A stretch of 64,000 bases of DNA from Aeriscardovia aeriphila. Its GTDB lineage: Bacteria > Actinomycetota > Actinomycetes > Actinomycetales > Bifidobacteriaceae. Every line of letters begins with the position of its first letter. Position 1 is the first letter of the stretch. The position numbers were made by a program, and so were the translations under genes. The notes beneath the pieces are model-generated. The model saw only the letters and a list, made by a program, of their open reading frames with translations. It ran no database searches and was not told the origin of the DNA. Of the stretch, positions 54,257 through 63,449 are shown in pieces. The DNA is taken from assembly GCF_002259595.1 (NCBI RefSeq), contig NZ_MWWU01000003.1, positions 57,603 through 121,602 of the forward strand. Direction: 5' to 3'.

Positions 54257-55684
54257 TTAGTCCGTTGACCACACGGCTGCATCCTGATCGTCGTCCTCTT
54301 CGCGAGGTCCGCGCGAACCAAATTCATCATCAGGAATGTCAGCCACCGAGTCATCGTCGATCACGCCTGCATCAGCATCCGCGTTGATTTCGGCGAGAGA
54401 CTGCTGGTCGAGCTGAGTTTGTGGCAACACCGTTTTGATGTAGTCGTTCGTCGCCACGGGCATGGGCACGTCGTGGCCGATCTGCTCGGCCATGTACCAG
54501 CGGTGCGTGAGCACGTCGTGGAAGAACTGTGCCGGCTCGACGGTGGTCTGGTATTCTGGCGGGATCATGCGAACTGTTGGCTCGTAGACTTCGCGCATCC
54601 AGTCAGTGGCAACGATCTCTTCGTCTTGATCTTGCCTCCATGTCGAGGCGCGATAGCCGTCGAGGTCATTGAGCAGGCGGCGAGCCTGGTTTTCCTGCAC
54701 GTCCAAGCCGGTAAGTTTGAGCAGCTTGCGCGAAGCGTAGCCGGCGTCCACCACCATTGGGCGCACGCTGATGCGCCGGCCGCCGTCGACCGTCTTCACA
54801 TCCAGCTCGTCGACGTCGAAGCCCAGTTCGTTGAGCTTTTCGACGCGCTTTTCGATGCGCCACATTTCGTTGGTACCAAAGCTTTCGGTGCCGGTCAGCG
54901 TATCCCAGAGCATGTCGTAGCGTTCGACAAGCCTGTTGCCTACCTCCACCTCGTCGACAGAGGACGGCAAAAGATTACCAGAGTTCAAATCCATCAATTC
55001 GCCGATGATGTTCGTTCGGGCGAGGTCAAGGTCGTAATTCCTCTGCCCATCGGTCAGGCGCGGGTACAAGCTACCGGTTTCTGCGTCAACCAGATAAGCG
55101 CCGAACTGGTCGGCATCGCGAATGAACAGAACATTCGACAGCGACACATCACCCCAGTAGAAGCCGATCAGGTGCAAGCGCACGAGGAGCACAGCGAGAG
55201 CATCAACAAGGCGGTCAGCGGTGTCGGAGCGCAAGTTGCGCGAGAAGAGAGCGCGGTATGGCAAAGAGTAGCGCAAATGCTTGGTGATGAGGATTGCTTC
55301 GAGCGGTTCACCCTTCTCGCTGCTGCGCCCGGTTACTACGCCGACTGGTTCAACGCAGGGGATGTCGAGTTTGCGCAGTTGACGCAAAGCTTCGTATTCG
55401 TGCTCGGCTGCGCTGCGGGAGATTTCCTTCATAGCAAGGATGTCACTGCCCACCTGCACGAAGCGCACGATGTGTCGAGAAATACCGCGAGGTAGTTTCA
55501 CGAGAAGGTCATCTGGCCATTGGGATAGTGGGGTGCTCCACGGCAGGGTAAACAGACGTGGGTTCGACGTTGCTGCAGTGATGTGCAATTGTCCCTCGTC
55601 GCTAGCGGCGGCTGGGTTGGCCTCGGAGAAGTCAGCATTCACTGAGGTAGCGCGAGCGGCGCGTAAGCTCTGGAAATCTTCCAT
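54257..55684 (-). CDS. DUF4032 / kinase-like protein
   Basis: A 475-residue cytoplasmic protein. The N-terminal half resembles lipopolysaccharide-type kinases: SDILAMKEISRSAAEHEYEALRQL (possible ATP-binding Lys and Glu) and LHLIGFYWGDVSLSNVLF (catalytic-loop-like). The C-terminal half corresponds to DUF4032 of actinobacteria, followed by an acidic tail. Function unknown. GGAGG precedes the ATG. Confidence 0.82.
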   Translation of the reverse strand: MEDFQSLRAARATSVNADFSEANPAAASDEGQLHITAATSNPRLFTLPWSTPLSQWPDDLLVKLPRGISRHIVRFVQVGSDILAMKEISRSAAEHEYEALRQLRKLDIPCVEPVGVVTGRSSEKGEPLEAILITKHLRYSLPYRALFSRNLRSDTADRLVDALAVLLVRLHLIGFYWGDVSLSNVLFIRDADQFGAYLVDAETGSLYPRLTDGQRNYDLDLARTNIIGELMDLNSGNLLPSSVDEVEVGNRLVERYDMLWDTLTGTESFGTNEMWRIEKRVEKLNELGFDVDELDVKTVDGGRRISVRPMVVDAGYASRKLLKLTGLDVQENQARRLLNDLDGYRASTWRQDQDEEIVATDWMREVYEPTVRMIPPEYQTTVEPAQFFHDVLTHRWYMAEQIGHDVPMPVATNDYIKTVLPQTQLDQQSLAEINADADAGVIDDDSVADIPDDEFGSRGPREEDDDQDAAVWSTD

Positions 55685-55787
55685 TAGTCCTCCTGTATCT
55701 GCTCATAGAATACATGCTCAGCGTTCTGTGCTCAACGTTGGCCGCACCCGATATGTGGCTTGACAGCGGTAGCACGGCAGTGGCGAT

Positions 55788-55835
55788 AAAAAAGCGAGTG
55801 GTGAACGTGCGTCGATGCGCGTTCACCACTCGCTT
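55788..55835 (-). terminator. Terminator of the ugpC-like gene
   Basis: A 16-bp stem (AAGCGAGTGGTGAACG and complement) with a 12-nt loop, followed on the minus strand by TTTTTT. Confidence 0.9.
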
Positions 55836-55949
55836 GTGATTGAGGAGAGAAAAGTAAGAATGCGTGCTGGGAATCACTCCAGTGCTCTTCTTACTTCGCT
55901 GACTCAGGCAATCAGAACCTGGTCAGGAAATCTCTTGTCCCTCTGGGTC

Positions 55950-57089
55950 TCAGTTGAGACGCTCGCCAGTTGCTGGAGAGAACAGGTGCATACGGGATGG
56001 ATCGATGTGGATCTTGACCGTATCGCCGACAGCTGGGAGCTCGCGTGGGTTGACGCGAACAGTTGTCATCTTGTTCTGATCAGACATGGTTGCAGAGGTT
56101 GCTGCAGCAGAATCAGCGACAGAGTCGTCAGCGATGATGTCGCCGTAGATGTAACCATCAGAGCCCAGATCCTCGGTGTTGCGAACCAGGAGGCTGAAGG
56201 CGTCGGTATCGCCGGCAGATGCCAGAGAAGCGTGCTCTGGACGGAAGCCGAGGATGATCTCGCCGTTGTCTTCTGGGGTGAGCTTTGCCACTGCATCGGT
56301 TGGCAGGGACACAGAGTCGGAACCGATCTGAGCCTTACCCTCGGAGACTGGGTGCACTGAGAGGTTCATGGATGGAGAACCAATGAAGCCTGCAACGAAG
56401 ACGTTTGCTGGGCGATCATAGAGCTCGGTTGGAGCGCCGACCTGCTGGAGAACACCGAGGTTCAGAACAGCAATGCGGTCGCCCATGGTCAGAGCCTCAG
56501 TCTGGTCGTGGGTCACGTACAGAGTGGTGACGCCAAGCTGACGCTGCAGGGTTGCAATCTGGGTACGAGTCTGGACGCGCAGCTTTGCATCGAGGTTGGA
56601 CAGAGGCTCATCCATGAGGAAGACCTTTGGCTGACGCACGATTGCACGGCCCATGGCGACGCGCTGACGCTGACCACCAGAGAGAGCGCGTGGCTTACGA
56701 TCGAGGAACTCGGTCAAATCGAGGATCTCAGCAGCCTGCTCCACCTTCTTGCGGATGGTGGCCTTATCCTCGCCGGCGATCTTCAGAGCGAAGCCCATGT
56801 TGTCTGCCACAGTCATGTGTGGGTACAGAGCGTAGTTCTGGAAGACCATTGCGATGTCGCGGTCCTTTGGCTGCATGGTGGTGACGTCCTTATCACCAAT
56901 GAGGATGCGGCCCTTGTTCACCTCTTCGAGGCCTGCGAGCATACGCAGAGTAGTGGACTTACCGCAGCCAGATGGGCCAACGAGAACCATGAACTCGCCA
57001 TCCTTGATGTCGAGGTTCAGGTCAGACACAGATGGAGTGGTGTTACCTGGATAAATTCGGGTGGTGTGGTCATAAGTGACGGATGCCAT
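55950..57089 (-). CDS. ugpC: Sugar ABC transporter ATP-binding protein, UgpC/MsmK type
   Basis: A 379-residue ATPase for carbohydrate importers. It shows Walker [11 protein letters not shown] loop [13 protein letters not shown], signature LSGGQRQR, Walker [13 protein letters not shown], switch VTHDQTEA and a C-terminal regulatory TOBE-type domain. The ATG at 57089 follows AAGGA; ATGs 9 and 18 bases upstream have poorer spacing. It stands alone with its own terminator. Since the permease pair at 4566-6703 has no ATPase, it probably energises that and other sugar importers, as MsmK does in streptococci. Confidence 0.93.
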   Translation of the reverse strand: MASVTYDHTTRIYPGNTTPSVSDLNLDIKDGEFMVLVGPSGCGKSTTLRMLAGLEEVNKGRILIGDKDVTTMQPKDRDIAMVFQNYALYPHMTVADNMGFALKIAGEDKATIRKKVEQAAEILDLTEFLDRKPRALSGGQRQRVAMGRAIVRQPKVFLMDEPLSNLDAKLRVQTRTQIATLQRQLGVTTLYVTHDQTEALTMGDRIAVLNLGVLQQVGAPTELYDRPANVFVAGFIGSPSMNLSVHPVSEGKAQIGSDSVSLPTDAVAKLTPEDNGEIILGFRPEHASLASAGDTDAFSLLVRNTEDLGSDGYIYGDIIADDSVADSAAATSATMSDQNKMTTVRVNPRELPAVGDTVKIHIDPSRMHLFSPATGERLN

Positions 57090-57321
57090 ATTCGTCATTC
57101 CTTCCATCGGCAGGTACGTGCCGAACGATCCGAGTAAAAGGTTGATACTTCGATGGCAAAAGAAGACCTATCAAGCTCCTCTTTGAGCCAACGCTCTTGA
57201 CTCTATCACTGAGATTGCCATTATCCAAACTTTTCGCACCCAAAACGCCAAATTCCAAGGGTTTTCTCAGGAAAGGGCGATTCTCGGGTGTGTCGAGAAA
57301 ACATCCAAACAGCGCTATTTG

Positions 57322-57603
57322 TTAGTTGAACAATGGTTCTGTTGGGTTGACGACCATTTTGCTTGGTTGAATCGGGTCGACCTGTTGCATTCGTGTGAAA
57401 TCATCCGAAATGGTGAAGGTACGAATCTTTTTATGCGTTTTCCGAGAGTAGATTGACACCGTTGAATGTTTCCCTGCTCTACTGTTGATCGGAATGGAAG
57501 AAACGTAATAACGCGTTAATGTTGCAACGAGCGATCGGACAATGTTGCGATCACCATTGTCCGGGTTCTGAAGCTTCATTGCAACCCCAATCTTCGAATT
57601 CAT
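57322..57603 (-). CDS. Hypothetical protein or gene remnant
   Basis: 93 residues (MNSKIGVAMKLQNPDNGDRN onward, ending NPTEPLFN) in an AT-rich gap of 765 bp between ugpC and asnS. No ribosome site and no family recognised. Just upstream another short frame (containing GQYCDTTGNYFMTSRKGF and ending GDTGLSII) stops at TGA overlapping this ATG, so this could be two parts of a frameshifted gene. The rest of the gap holds only the asnS terminator. Confidence 0.35.
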   Translation of the reverse strand: MNSKIGVAMKLQNPDNGDRNIVRSLVATLTRYYVSSIPINSRAGKHSTVSIYSRKTHKKIRTFTISDDFTRMQQVDPIQPSKMVVNPTEPLFN

Positions 57604-57773
57604 ATAATAGAAAGCCCTGTATCTCCATTAATGAAGGGGAAGCCTTCAGCATCGAACCCTTTACGAGAAGTCATGAAGTAGTTCCCAGTTGTATCACAAT
57701 ATTGACCATTTTCTACCGTTATTGGCTTGTATTGTCATATGACATAAACGCACATTATAGAAGAGACGCAAAA

Positions 57774-57811
57774 GCCCTGGCGAGAACTACGAAGCAGCTC
57801 ATCACCAGGGC
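57774..57811 (-). terminator. Probable terminator of asnS
   Basis: GCCCTGG and CCAGGGC with a 24-nt loop; TTTT follows on the minus strand. Confidence 0.6.
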
Positions 57812-57835
57812 CAGTTTTCATGCGGAAAAACCGCA

Positions 57836-57852
57836 ATGATAATCTTAAGAAA
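57836..57852 (+). repeat. GATAATCT-type motif
   Basis: ATGATAATCTTAAGAAA, three bases beyond the asnS stop. Confidence 0.6.
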
Positions 57853-57854
57853 CC

Positions 57855-59258
57855 TTAGAAGTCGGCGTTACCAACCGTACGAGGATGAGGCAAGACGTCA
57901 CGAATGTTATCGACACCAGTCAAATACATGACGAGACGCTCAAAGCCCAAGCCAAAGCCAGCATGCTTGGTCGAACCATAACGGCGAAGGTCGAGGTAGT
58001 ACTTATACTGCTGCTCGTCCATGCCGAGCTCCTCAATACGAGCAAGAAGCTTGTCGTAGCGCTCCTCACGCTGAGAGCCGCCAATAATCTCGCCGATACC
58101 AGGAGCCAAGCAGTCAGCAGCTGCAACCGTCTTGCCATCCTCGTTCATGCGCATGTAGAAGGCCTTAATTGCCGCCGGATAATCGGTGACAAAGGTTGGG
58201 CGTTTGAAGTGCTGCTCGCACAGGTAGCGCTCGTGCTCGGTCTGCAAGTCGATTCCCCACTTGACGGGGTACTCGAACTTGACGCCGCTTTCCACAGCCT
58301 TTTCGAGGATGTCAATGGCCTCGGTGTAGGTGACGCGAGCGAAGTCAGAGCTTGCCACATGCTCCAGGCGAGCAAGCAAGCCCTTGTCAACAAAGCGGTT
58401 GAGCATGTTCAGCTCGTCTGGGCACTTGTCGAGAACCGTGCGGATGACAAACTTGAGCATCTGCTCAGACACATCCATTTCACCCTTGAGGTCGCAGAAG
58501 GCCATTTCTGGCTCAACCATCCAAAACTCTGCCGCATGGCGGCGAGTGTTGGAATCCTCAGCGCGGAAGGTGGGGCCGAAGGTGTAAATATCGCCCATGG
58601 ACTGTGCGAAGTTCTCACCTTGCAGCTGGCCGGACACCGTCAAGTGAGCGGCAGCACCGAAGAAGTCCTTTGAGTAGTCGACCTTGCCGTCGTCCGTCTT
58701 CGGAACATTGTTCATGTCCAAAGTGGTCACTTGGAACATTTCGCCAGCACCCTCAGCATCGGAGGTAGTGATAATAGGCGTGTTCACGTAGACGAAGCCA
58801 CGAGACTGGAAGAACGTGTGAATGGCATAGGCTGCCACCGAGCGAATGCGGAAGACCGCACGGAAGAGGTTCGTGCGGGCGCGCAAATGCTGCTGCGTGC
58901 GTAGGAATTCGCGAGTCTGACGCTGCTTTTGCAGAGGGTAATCAGGAGCGCAAGTGCCCTCCACACTGATTTCCTCAGCCTGCAGTTCGAACGGCTGTGG
59001 CCTATCCGGAGTCAGGGCAAGCTTACCGCGAACCACGAGTGCGGCGCCAACGCCCTGGGAATTGATCTCGTCATAATTAGCCAAGCCAGAGCGGGTCATC
59101 ACGACCTGCAAATCCTTGAAGCAGCTACCGTCGTTAAGCGTAACGAAGCCAACATCCTTCATGTCACGAATAGAGCGCACCCAGCCGCCGACAGTAACGA
59201 GAGAGCCACCAAGCTCCTCTTGGTCAGCGTACAGTTGGGCGATACGCGTGCGATCCAT
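57855..59258 (-). CDS. asnS: Asparaginyl-tRNA synthetase
   Basis: Charges tRNA-Asn. The 467-residue class II enzyme has an OB-fold anticodon-binding domain ([25 protein letters not shown]), motif 2 [21 protein letters not shown] and motif 3 [17 protein letters not shown]. The Asn/Asp-discriminating region fits AsnS ([20 protein letters not shown]). GGGGTATCC precedes the ATG. Confidence 0.96.
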   Translation of the reverse strand: MDRTRIAQLYADQEELGGSLVTVGGWVRSIRDMKDVGFVTLNDGSCFKDLQVVMTRSGLANYDEINSQGVGAALVVRGKLALTPDRPQPFELQAEEISVEGTCAPDYPLQKQRQTREFLRTQQHLRARTNLFRAVFRIRSVAAYAIHTFFQSRGFVYVNTPIITTSDAEGAGEMFQVTTLDMNNVPKTDDGKVDYSKDFFGAAAHLTVSGQLQGENFAQSMGDIYTFGPTFRAEDSNTRRHAAEFWMVEPEMAFCDLKGEMDVSEQMLKFVIRTVLDKCPDELNMLNRFVDKGLLARLEHVASSDFARVTYTEAIDILEKAVESGVKFEYPVKWGIDLQTEHERYLCEQHFKRPTFVTDYPAAIKAFYMRMNEDGKTVAAADCLAPGIGEIIGGSQREERYDKLLARIEELGMDEQQYKYYLDLRRYGSTKHAGFGLGFERLVMYLTGVDNIRDVLPHPRTVGNADF

Positions 59259-59513
59259 GGATACCCCATTTCACCAACTGACTAATTACTACATACTGCC
59301 TGCACGCTGGTGGCGTACTTGCAGTGTTTCCAGACTAGTCCGAGGCGCGGAAAGCCGCCAGTGTGCGCCTCAAGCCCGTGCCCGGCGGCCAAATGACTGC
59401 ACGCCCCATCGCACGCTCCCATCGCGGCTTCTATTGTGGTAAGGCTGAGCAGATGCTGAAAATTCGCGCCCGATTGTGCATTCTGGGCGAAAACCGGCGT
59501 AAAAATAGGAACT

Positions 59514-60392
59514 ATGAGTGACTCCTTTGCTACGTCTGTGCTTTCGCTCGAGCCAGGCAATATGGTCGGCGGCTATACCCTCGTCTCCCACTTGGGCGGT
59601 GGCGCGATGGGCACGGTGTGGACAGTACGCGACTCCGCGGGTCAACTCTTTGCAATGAAAATCTTGAGGGACTCCCTGGCTACCGACCCGCAAGAGAAGG
59701 AAAGGGAGCAGCAGGCTCGCGAACGCTTGCACCGCGAGGCTTTGGCGCTGACCAAGGTGCGTCACCCCAATGTGACGGCCATTGTGGACATGGAGTTGGA
59801 CGACAGGCTGGCTTTTATTGTCACCGAGCTGATCGAAGGTGACAATCTGCGCGACGACGTGAACCGTAATGGCGCGTATACCGGCGAGGACTTGGTACTG
59901 CTCGCCGAAAAGCTCATTAGCGCGGTTCAGGCCGTACACCAGGCGGGCATTATTCACCGCGATATCAAGCCGACTAACGTGATGATTTCCGCTTCTGGCC
60001 CAATTCTCGTCGATTTTGGCATCGCCATGGAGCCGGGAGAGTCGCATGTGACGCGCACTGGTTTGGTGATGGGAACTCCTGGTTTTATTGCGCCGGAAGT
60101 GATCGAAGGCGCTGAGTCGGACGAAATTACTGATTGGTGGTCGCTCGCCTCTGTTTTGGCTTTTGCTGCTACTGGCCAGCCGGTTTTTGGCTCAAAGCCC
60201 ATCATGGCGGTGCTGGAGCGTGAGGCTTCTGGTGCGGCCGACCTGCACACCCTCTCCCCTCTGTTGCGTCAGGCTTTTTTGCAGGCGCTCAACCCGCAGC
60301 GTTCCCAGCGTTTGAGTATTGGCAAGCTGTACCAAGCGATTGTTGCTGATGTTCGAGGAGTGGGAGGCCAACCAGTAGGCGGTGTGCAATGA
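59514..60392 (+). CDS. Serine/threonine protein kinase without membrane anchor
   Basis: A 292-residue Hanks-type kinase. It has the glycine loop HLGGGAMGTVW, Lys49 (FAMKIL), HRDIKPTNV (Asp150), DFG (167-169) and a GTPGFIAPE activation segment. It ends just after the kinase domain, with no transmembrane helix or PASTA repeats, unlike PknB. AGGAACT precedes the ATG. Its stop overlaps the start of a membrane-protein gene (ATGA), so a physical partnership is likely. Confidence 0.9.
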   Translation: MSDSFATSVLSLEPGNMVGGYTLVSHLGGGAMGTVWTVRDSAGQLFAMKILRDSLATDPQEKEREQQARERLHREALALTKVRHPNVTAIVDMELDDRLAFIVTELIEGDNLRDDVNRNGAYTGEDLVLLAEKLISAVQAVHQAGIIHRDIKPTNVMISASGPILVDFGIAMEPGESHVTRTGLVMGTPGFIAPEVIEGAESDEITDWWSLASVLAFAATGQPVFGSKPIMAVLEREASGAADLHTLSPLLRQAFLQALNPQRSQRLSIGKLYQAIVADVRGVGGQPVGGVQ

Positions 60393-62026
60393 GCGCTCCA
60401 GATTATCAGTCTGCTTTCTCCCCCGCTTCTCGCGAGCCGGCCGCTGGCTCGTCTGAGCCACCAGTACGCACTTCGCCAAGTTTGCAAGCCTTGAACGGCA
60501 GGCCTGCTCCTGGTTCGGGTTTGCGTCGTCAGTGGACGCATTCTCCTCGCGATGTGCAAGCCATCGCTTTGGCTGATCAGCGTGAGTCGCTGCTGCTCGC
60601 TCAGCCTGCTCGCTTTGCTGGGCATTTTGCAGGCGCTGCCGGTGGTGCGGGCGGTGCCAGCGCGGCAAGTGGTGCAAATCCTGCATCTATCGCCACACCT
60701 ACCCCTACTCCCACTCCAGCTCCTGCACCTGCATCCGCTCCTGCGCGCACGACTGCGATTCCACAAACAACGGTGATGCCTAACGCCATGCAGAACAATC
60801 TTTCTGCTGCACAGACCGCCGAGCCCGCTGCAACTGCCGATGCTGGGCAGACGCAGACCATCAATTCCGCTTTCTACGCTCAGCCCGACGACGATTACGC
60901 GGACGCGGACGACGGCTACGATGAGGAAAACTGCGCTGACGACTACTCCACCGATGCTGACAGCTACGACAACGGTAATACCGAAGGCGACAACGAGTAC
61001 GACACCCCTCAAGCTTATGGTCCAGAGGCTGACTACCCAGAAGCTGACAATTCCGCGCCTCGTTCTCCTCGCGTTATTTCCTCGAATGTCGCTTACCAGC
61101 CCGCTGACAATGAAGAAGAGCAAGAGGGCGGCCCGTACTCGCTGGAAGGCGACTACCCGCAGGCGCAGCCGTACTCGCAGCCCGCACACTACCCACAACA
61201 GCCCGGCCCTTACCCGCAGCAACCGCAGCAGCCCCAGCAGCCTGAACCGTACGCACAACCGCAAGAACCCCAAGAAGAGCCGAGCGGAGTAGCACTCAAA
61301 CTGCTGCTCGCCATTCCCTTTGCTTTCTTGGGTGCTGTTTCGCCAGCATGGGCACTGATCGTGGGCACTGTCATCCTCTGGCTGGTCACGATTCGTGGAA
61401 AAGCGGCGATTACAGCGATGAATTTGCGTCACGACCACGGTGGAATCAGCGTGCGTTCGGATGGCGTGCATATTGCGCTGGCTTTGCCGTGGTATGCCGT
61501 ACAATCGTTCTTTTCTGTGCTCTCGCCAGCTGTTTTGTGGGCGATTATTCTCGCGGTGGTGAATTACATTGCCACGAAGTTGCTTGCAATTCCGGCGATC
61601 TGGCTGAGCCCGCAGATGAGTTCGGCGTTGCTCACTCGCCTGGCTCGCTTTTTCGCGCTGCCTCTCATTTCCGGCGAGGTTTTCTCGGTGGCGAGCCTCA
61701 TTATGGCGCTCACTTCTGCTGGTTGTTGGCTGTTGGCTTGCACTCTGACGTCTCGTTGGAGCGCGCGATCGCGTGGTTTCCAGGCTTTATGGGCCTCCAT
61801 GAGATTTGCAGTATCGCATTTAGCTCATAATTCGCTGTCAGATTCCCCGAAGAATGCTGAATCAGCAGACCCGCATTCGCGTCCGGATCATTCGCGCGTG
61901 GCTGGCATTCTCGTGCTGGTTTTGTTGTTAGGCTTTGCGATTTCGAGCGTGGGTGTGGCGACGAATACGCAGATGATGGATTGGACTCCGGTGGCAATGA
62001 ATGGCGCTGATAATCTTGAGCAATAG
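60389..62026 (+). CDS. Membrane protein with long disordered N-terminus, kinase-coupled
   Basis: A 545-residue protein. Residues 1-300 are low complexity: Ala/Pro/Thr-rich, then an acidic Asp/Tyr stretch (DDDYADADDGYDEE), then a Pro/Gln-rich repeat (QQPGPYPQQPQQPQQPEPYA). About six hydrophobic helices follow (ALKLLLAIPFAFLGAVSPAW to GILVLVLLLGFAISSVGVA). The last residues ADNLEQ are encoded by an interspersed-motif copy (62007-62023). No family recognised. It could anchor the kinase or be its substrate. Confidence 0.8.
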   Translation: MSAPDYQSAFSPASREPAAGSSEPPVRTSPSLQALNGRPAPGSGLRRQWTHSPRDVQAIALADQRESLLLAQPARFAGHFAGAAGGAGGASAASGANPASIATPTPTPTPAPAPASAPARTTAIPQTTVMPNAMQNNLSAAQTAEPAATADAGQTQTINSAFYAQPDDDYADADDGYDEENCADDYSTDADSYDNGNTEGDNEYDTPQAYGPEADYPEADNSAPRSPRVISSNVAYQPADNEEEQEGGPYSLEGDYPQAQPYSQPAHYPQQPGPYPQQPQQPQQPEPYAQPQEPQEEPSGVALKLLLAIPFAFLGAVSPAWALIVGTVILWLVTIRGKAAITAMNLRHDHGGISVRSDGVHIALALPWYAVQSFFSVLSPAVLWAIILAVVNYIATKLLAIPAIWLSPQMSSALLTRLARFFALPLISGEVFSVASLIMALTSAGCWLLACTLTSRWSARSRGFQALWASMRFAVSHLAHNSLSDSPKNAESADPHSRPDHSRVAGILVLVLLLGFAISSVGVATNTQMMDWTPVAMNGADNLEQ

Positions 62027-62132
62027 AAAAATACAAGCCAGCAGCTGAAAAGCTGGGGCGTGAACGTGAGATTCACACGCATCGCGTACCATACTGAACC
62101 ATCAGGTGACGTGCAGTAAAGGAAAGAGAATT

Positions 62133-63050
62133 ATGGCACGGATGACACGAGCCGAAAGAGAAGCTTTAGAAGCGCAGAAGCAAGCGCAACTGGCCAAGGA
62201 CCAGCGTAACCAGACGTTGATTGGCGTTGCAGTGATCGTGGCCGTTGTTTTGGTCGTCGCACTCATTGCCTTCTTCATCGTGCGCTCGAACCAGGATTCC
62301 AAGCCTAGCGCTGACAGTGTGAAAGAGGCGAAGGCTGCCATCAGCAAGGTGGAGGAAAAGCCAGCCAACGCCAACACGGACAACGGCTTTACTATTTCGA
62401 AGAATGGCGTAAACAAGCCAGTCAGCGGCGTCCCAACCGTGTCGAACTACATGGACTTCATCTGCCCAGCATGCGCGGCTTTCGAGCAGAGCGCAGGAAA
62501 TGACATCGTCAAGATGGTTCAGGCTGGCCAGATTAATCTCGACGTTCACCCGGAAGCCTTCCTGGACCGCTCCTCCACCGATGAGTACTCCACGCGTGCG
62601 GCTTCCGCAATTGTGTACGTGGCGGAGAATGACCCTGCTCATCTGTTGAGTGCTGTTCAGGCCATGTTTGACCCTGACTACCAGCCTCAGGAAGCTTCTG
62701 CTTACAAGCCGACCAGCGACAAGATGATTGCCGCCCAGCTGAAGAAGGCTGGCGTGAAGGCATCGGTTGCTGATGCTGCTGTCAAAGGTACCTATAAGAA
62801 GTGGGTGAAGGCTGTTTCGAGCTACGACCCTCTGCAGGAGAAGTTGTGGCATCAGCATGGTGATTTCAAGGGCCAGATGACCACGCCAACCTTGCTGGTT
62901 AACGGCCATTATGTTGACCTCGTGCTCGCCCCAAGCCAGTTGAGCAACACGCAGATTGTCGCTAAGTCTATTGGTCTGGATGCGGCTGAAATTGGCAACT
63001 CTTCTGTTTTGCCTAGCGTCAAGACCGGCAAGCCTATCGACTTGGAGTAA
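62133..63050 (+). CDS. Membrane-anchored DsbA-like thiol oxidoreductase
   Basis: A 305-residue protein with one N-terminal helix (about 29-50) and an extracytoplasmic thioredoxin fold. The active site is CPAC (111-114) in VSNYMDFICPACAAFEQS, and the cis-Pro loop is TTPTLLVNGHYVD. It probably forms disulfides in exported proteins, as in other actinobacteria. The ATG at 62133 follows GGAAAGAG. Confidence 0.9.
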   Translation: MARMTRAEREALEAQKQAQLAKDQRNQTLIGVAVIVAVVLVVALIAFFIVRSNQDSKPSADSVKEAKAAISKVEEKPANANTDNGFTISKNGVNKPVSGVPTVSNYMDFICPACAAFEQSAGNDIVKMVQAGQINLDVHPEAFLDRSSTDEYSTRAASAIVYVAENDPAHLLSAVQAMFDPDYQPQEASAYKPTSDKMIAAQLKKAGVKASVADAAVKGTYKKWVKAVSSYDPLQEKLWHQHGDFKGQMTTPTLLVNGHYVDLVLAPSQLSNTQIVAKSIGLDAAEIGNSSVLPSVKTGKPIDLE

Positions 63051-63074
63051 TTTGCTGGTATCATAGCGAGAGTT

Positions 63075-63148
63075 GCCTCCTTAGCTCAGTTGGCTAGAGC
63101 ATCCGCCTTGTAAGCGGAAGGTCGTCAGTTCGAGCCTGACAGGAGGCT
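63075..63148 (+). tRNA. tRNA-Thr (TGT)
   Basis: Acceptor GCCTCCT/AGGAGGC, anticodon TGT at 63109-63111, T-loop TTCGAGC. CCA is not encoded. Confidence 0.95.
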
Positions 63149-63153
63149 CTCTG

Positions 63154-63175
63154 AACCCGGCTTCGGCCGGGTTTT
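63154..63175 (+). terminator. Terminator of tRNA-Thr
   Basis: AACCCGG-CTTCGG-CCGGGTT with TTT following. The 300-bp gap to the next gene is GC-rich, with an 11-nt CCCCCAGC/GCTGGGGG-type hairpin near 63231-63255 and a motif copy CTGATAATCTCCCATGAAA at 63322. Confidence 0.85.
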
Positions 63176-63449
63176 TGCGTATTGAGGGTTGCGCGGGGTT
63201 GGCGGCCAGGCGGCTGCGCTTCCGGGCGCTCCCCCAGCCTGCGGCCACGCTGGGGGCGAAATGCGCGCGAATTTTCCTGTAAAATAGAAATGTTGTGCAG
63301 ATGAAGCGATGAATCTGCGCACTGATAATCTCCCATGAAACTGAAACTTCTGACACTGAAAGCAAGGAAAAACTTCAGTAACTGAAAACTCAGACTCGTG
63401 GACACCCCTCGTACGGTTCTGCCAATCGTGCGCCAGAAAGGAAGGCCCA

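Noticed and set aside
57519..57839. Plus-strand 106-codon frame between ugpC and asnS
   Set aside because: Overlaps the asnS terminator, no ribosome site, Cys/His/Arg-rich in a non-protein-like way.
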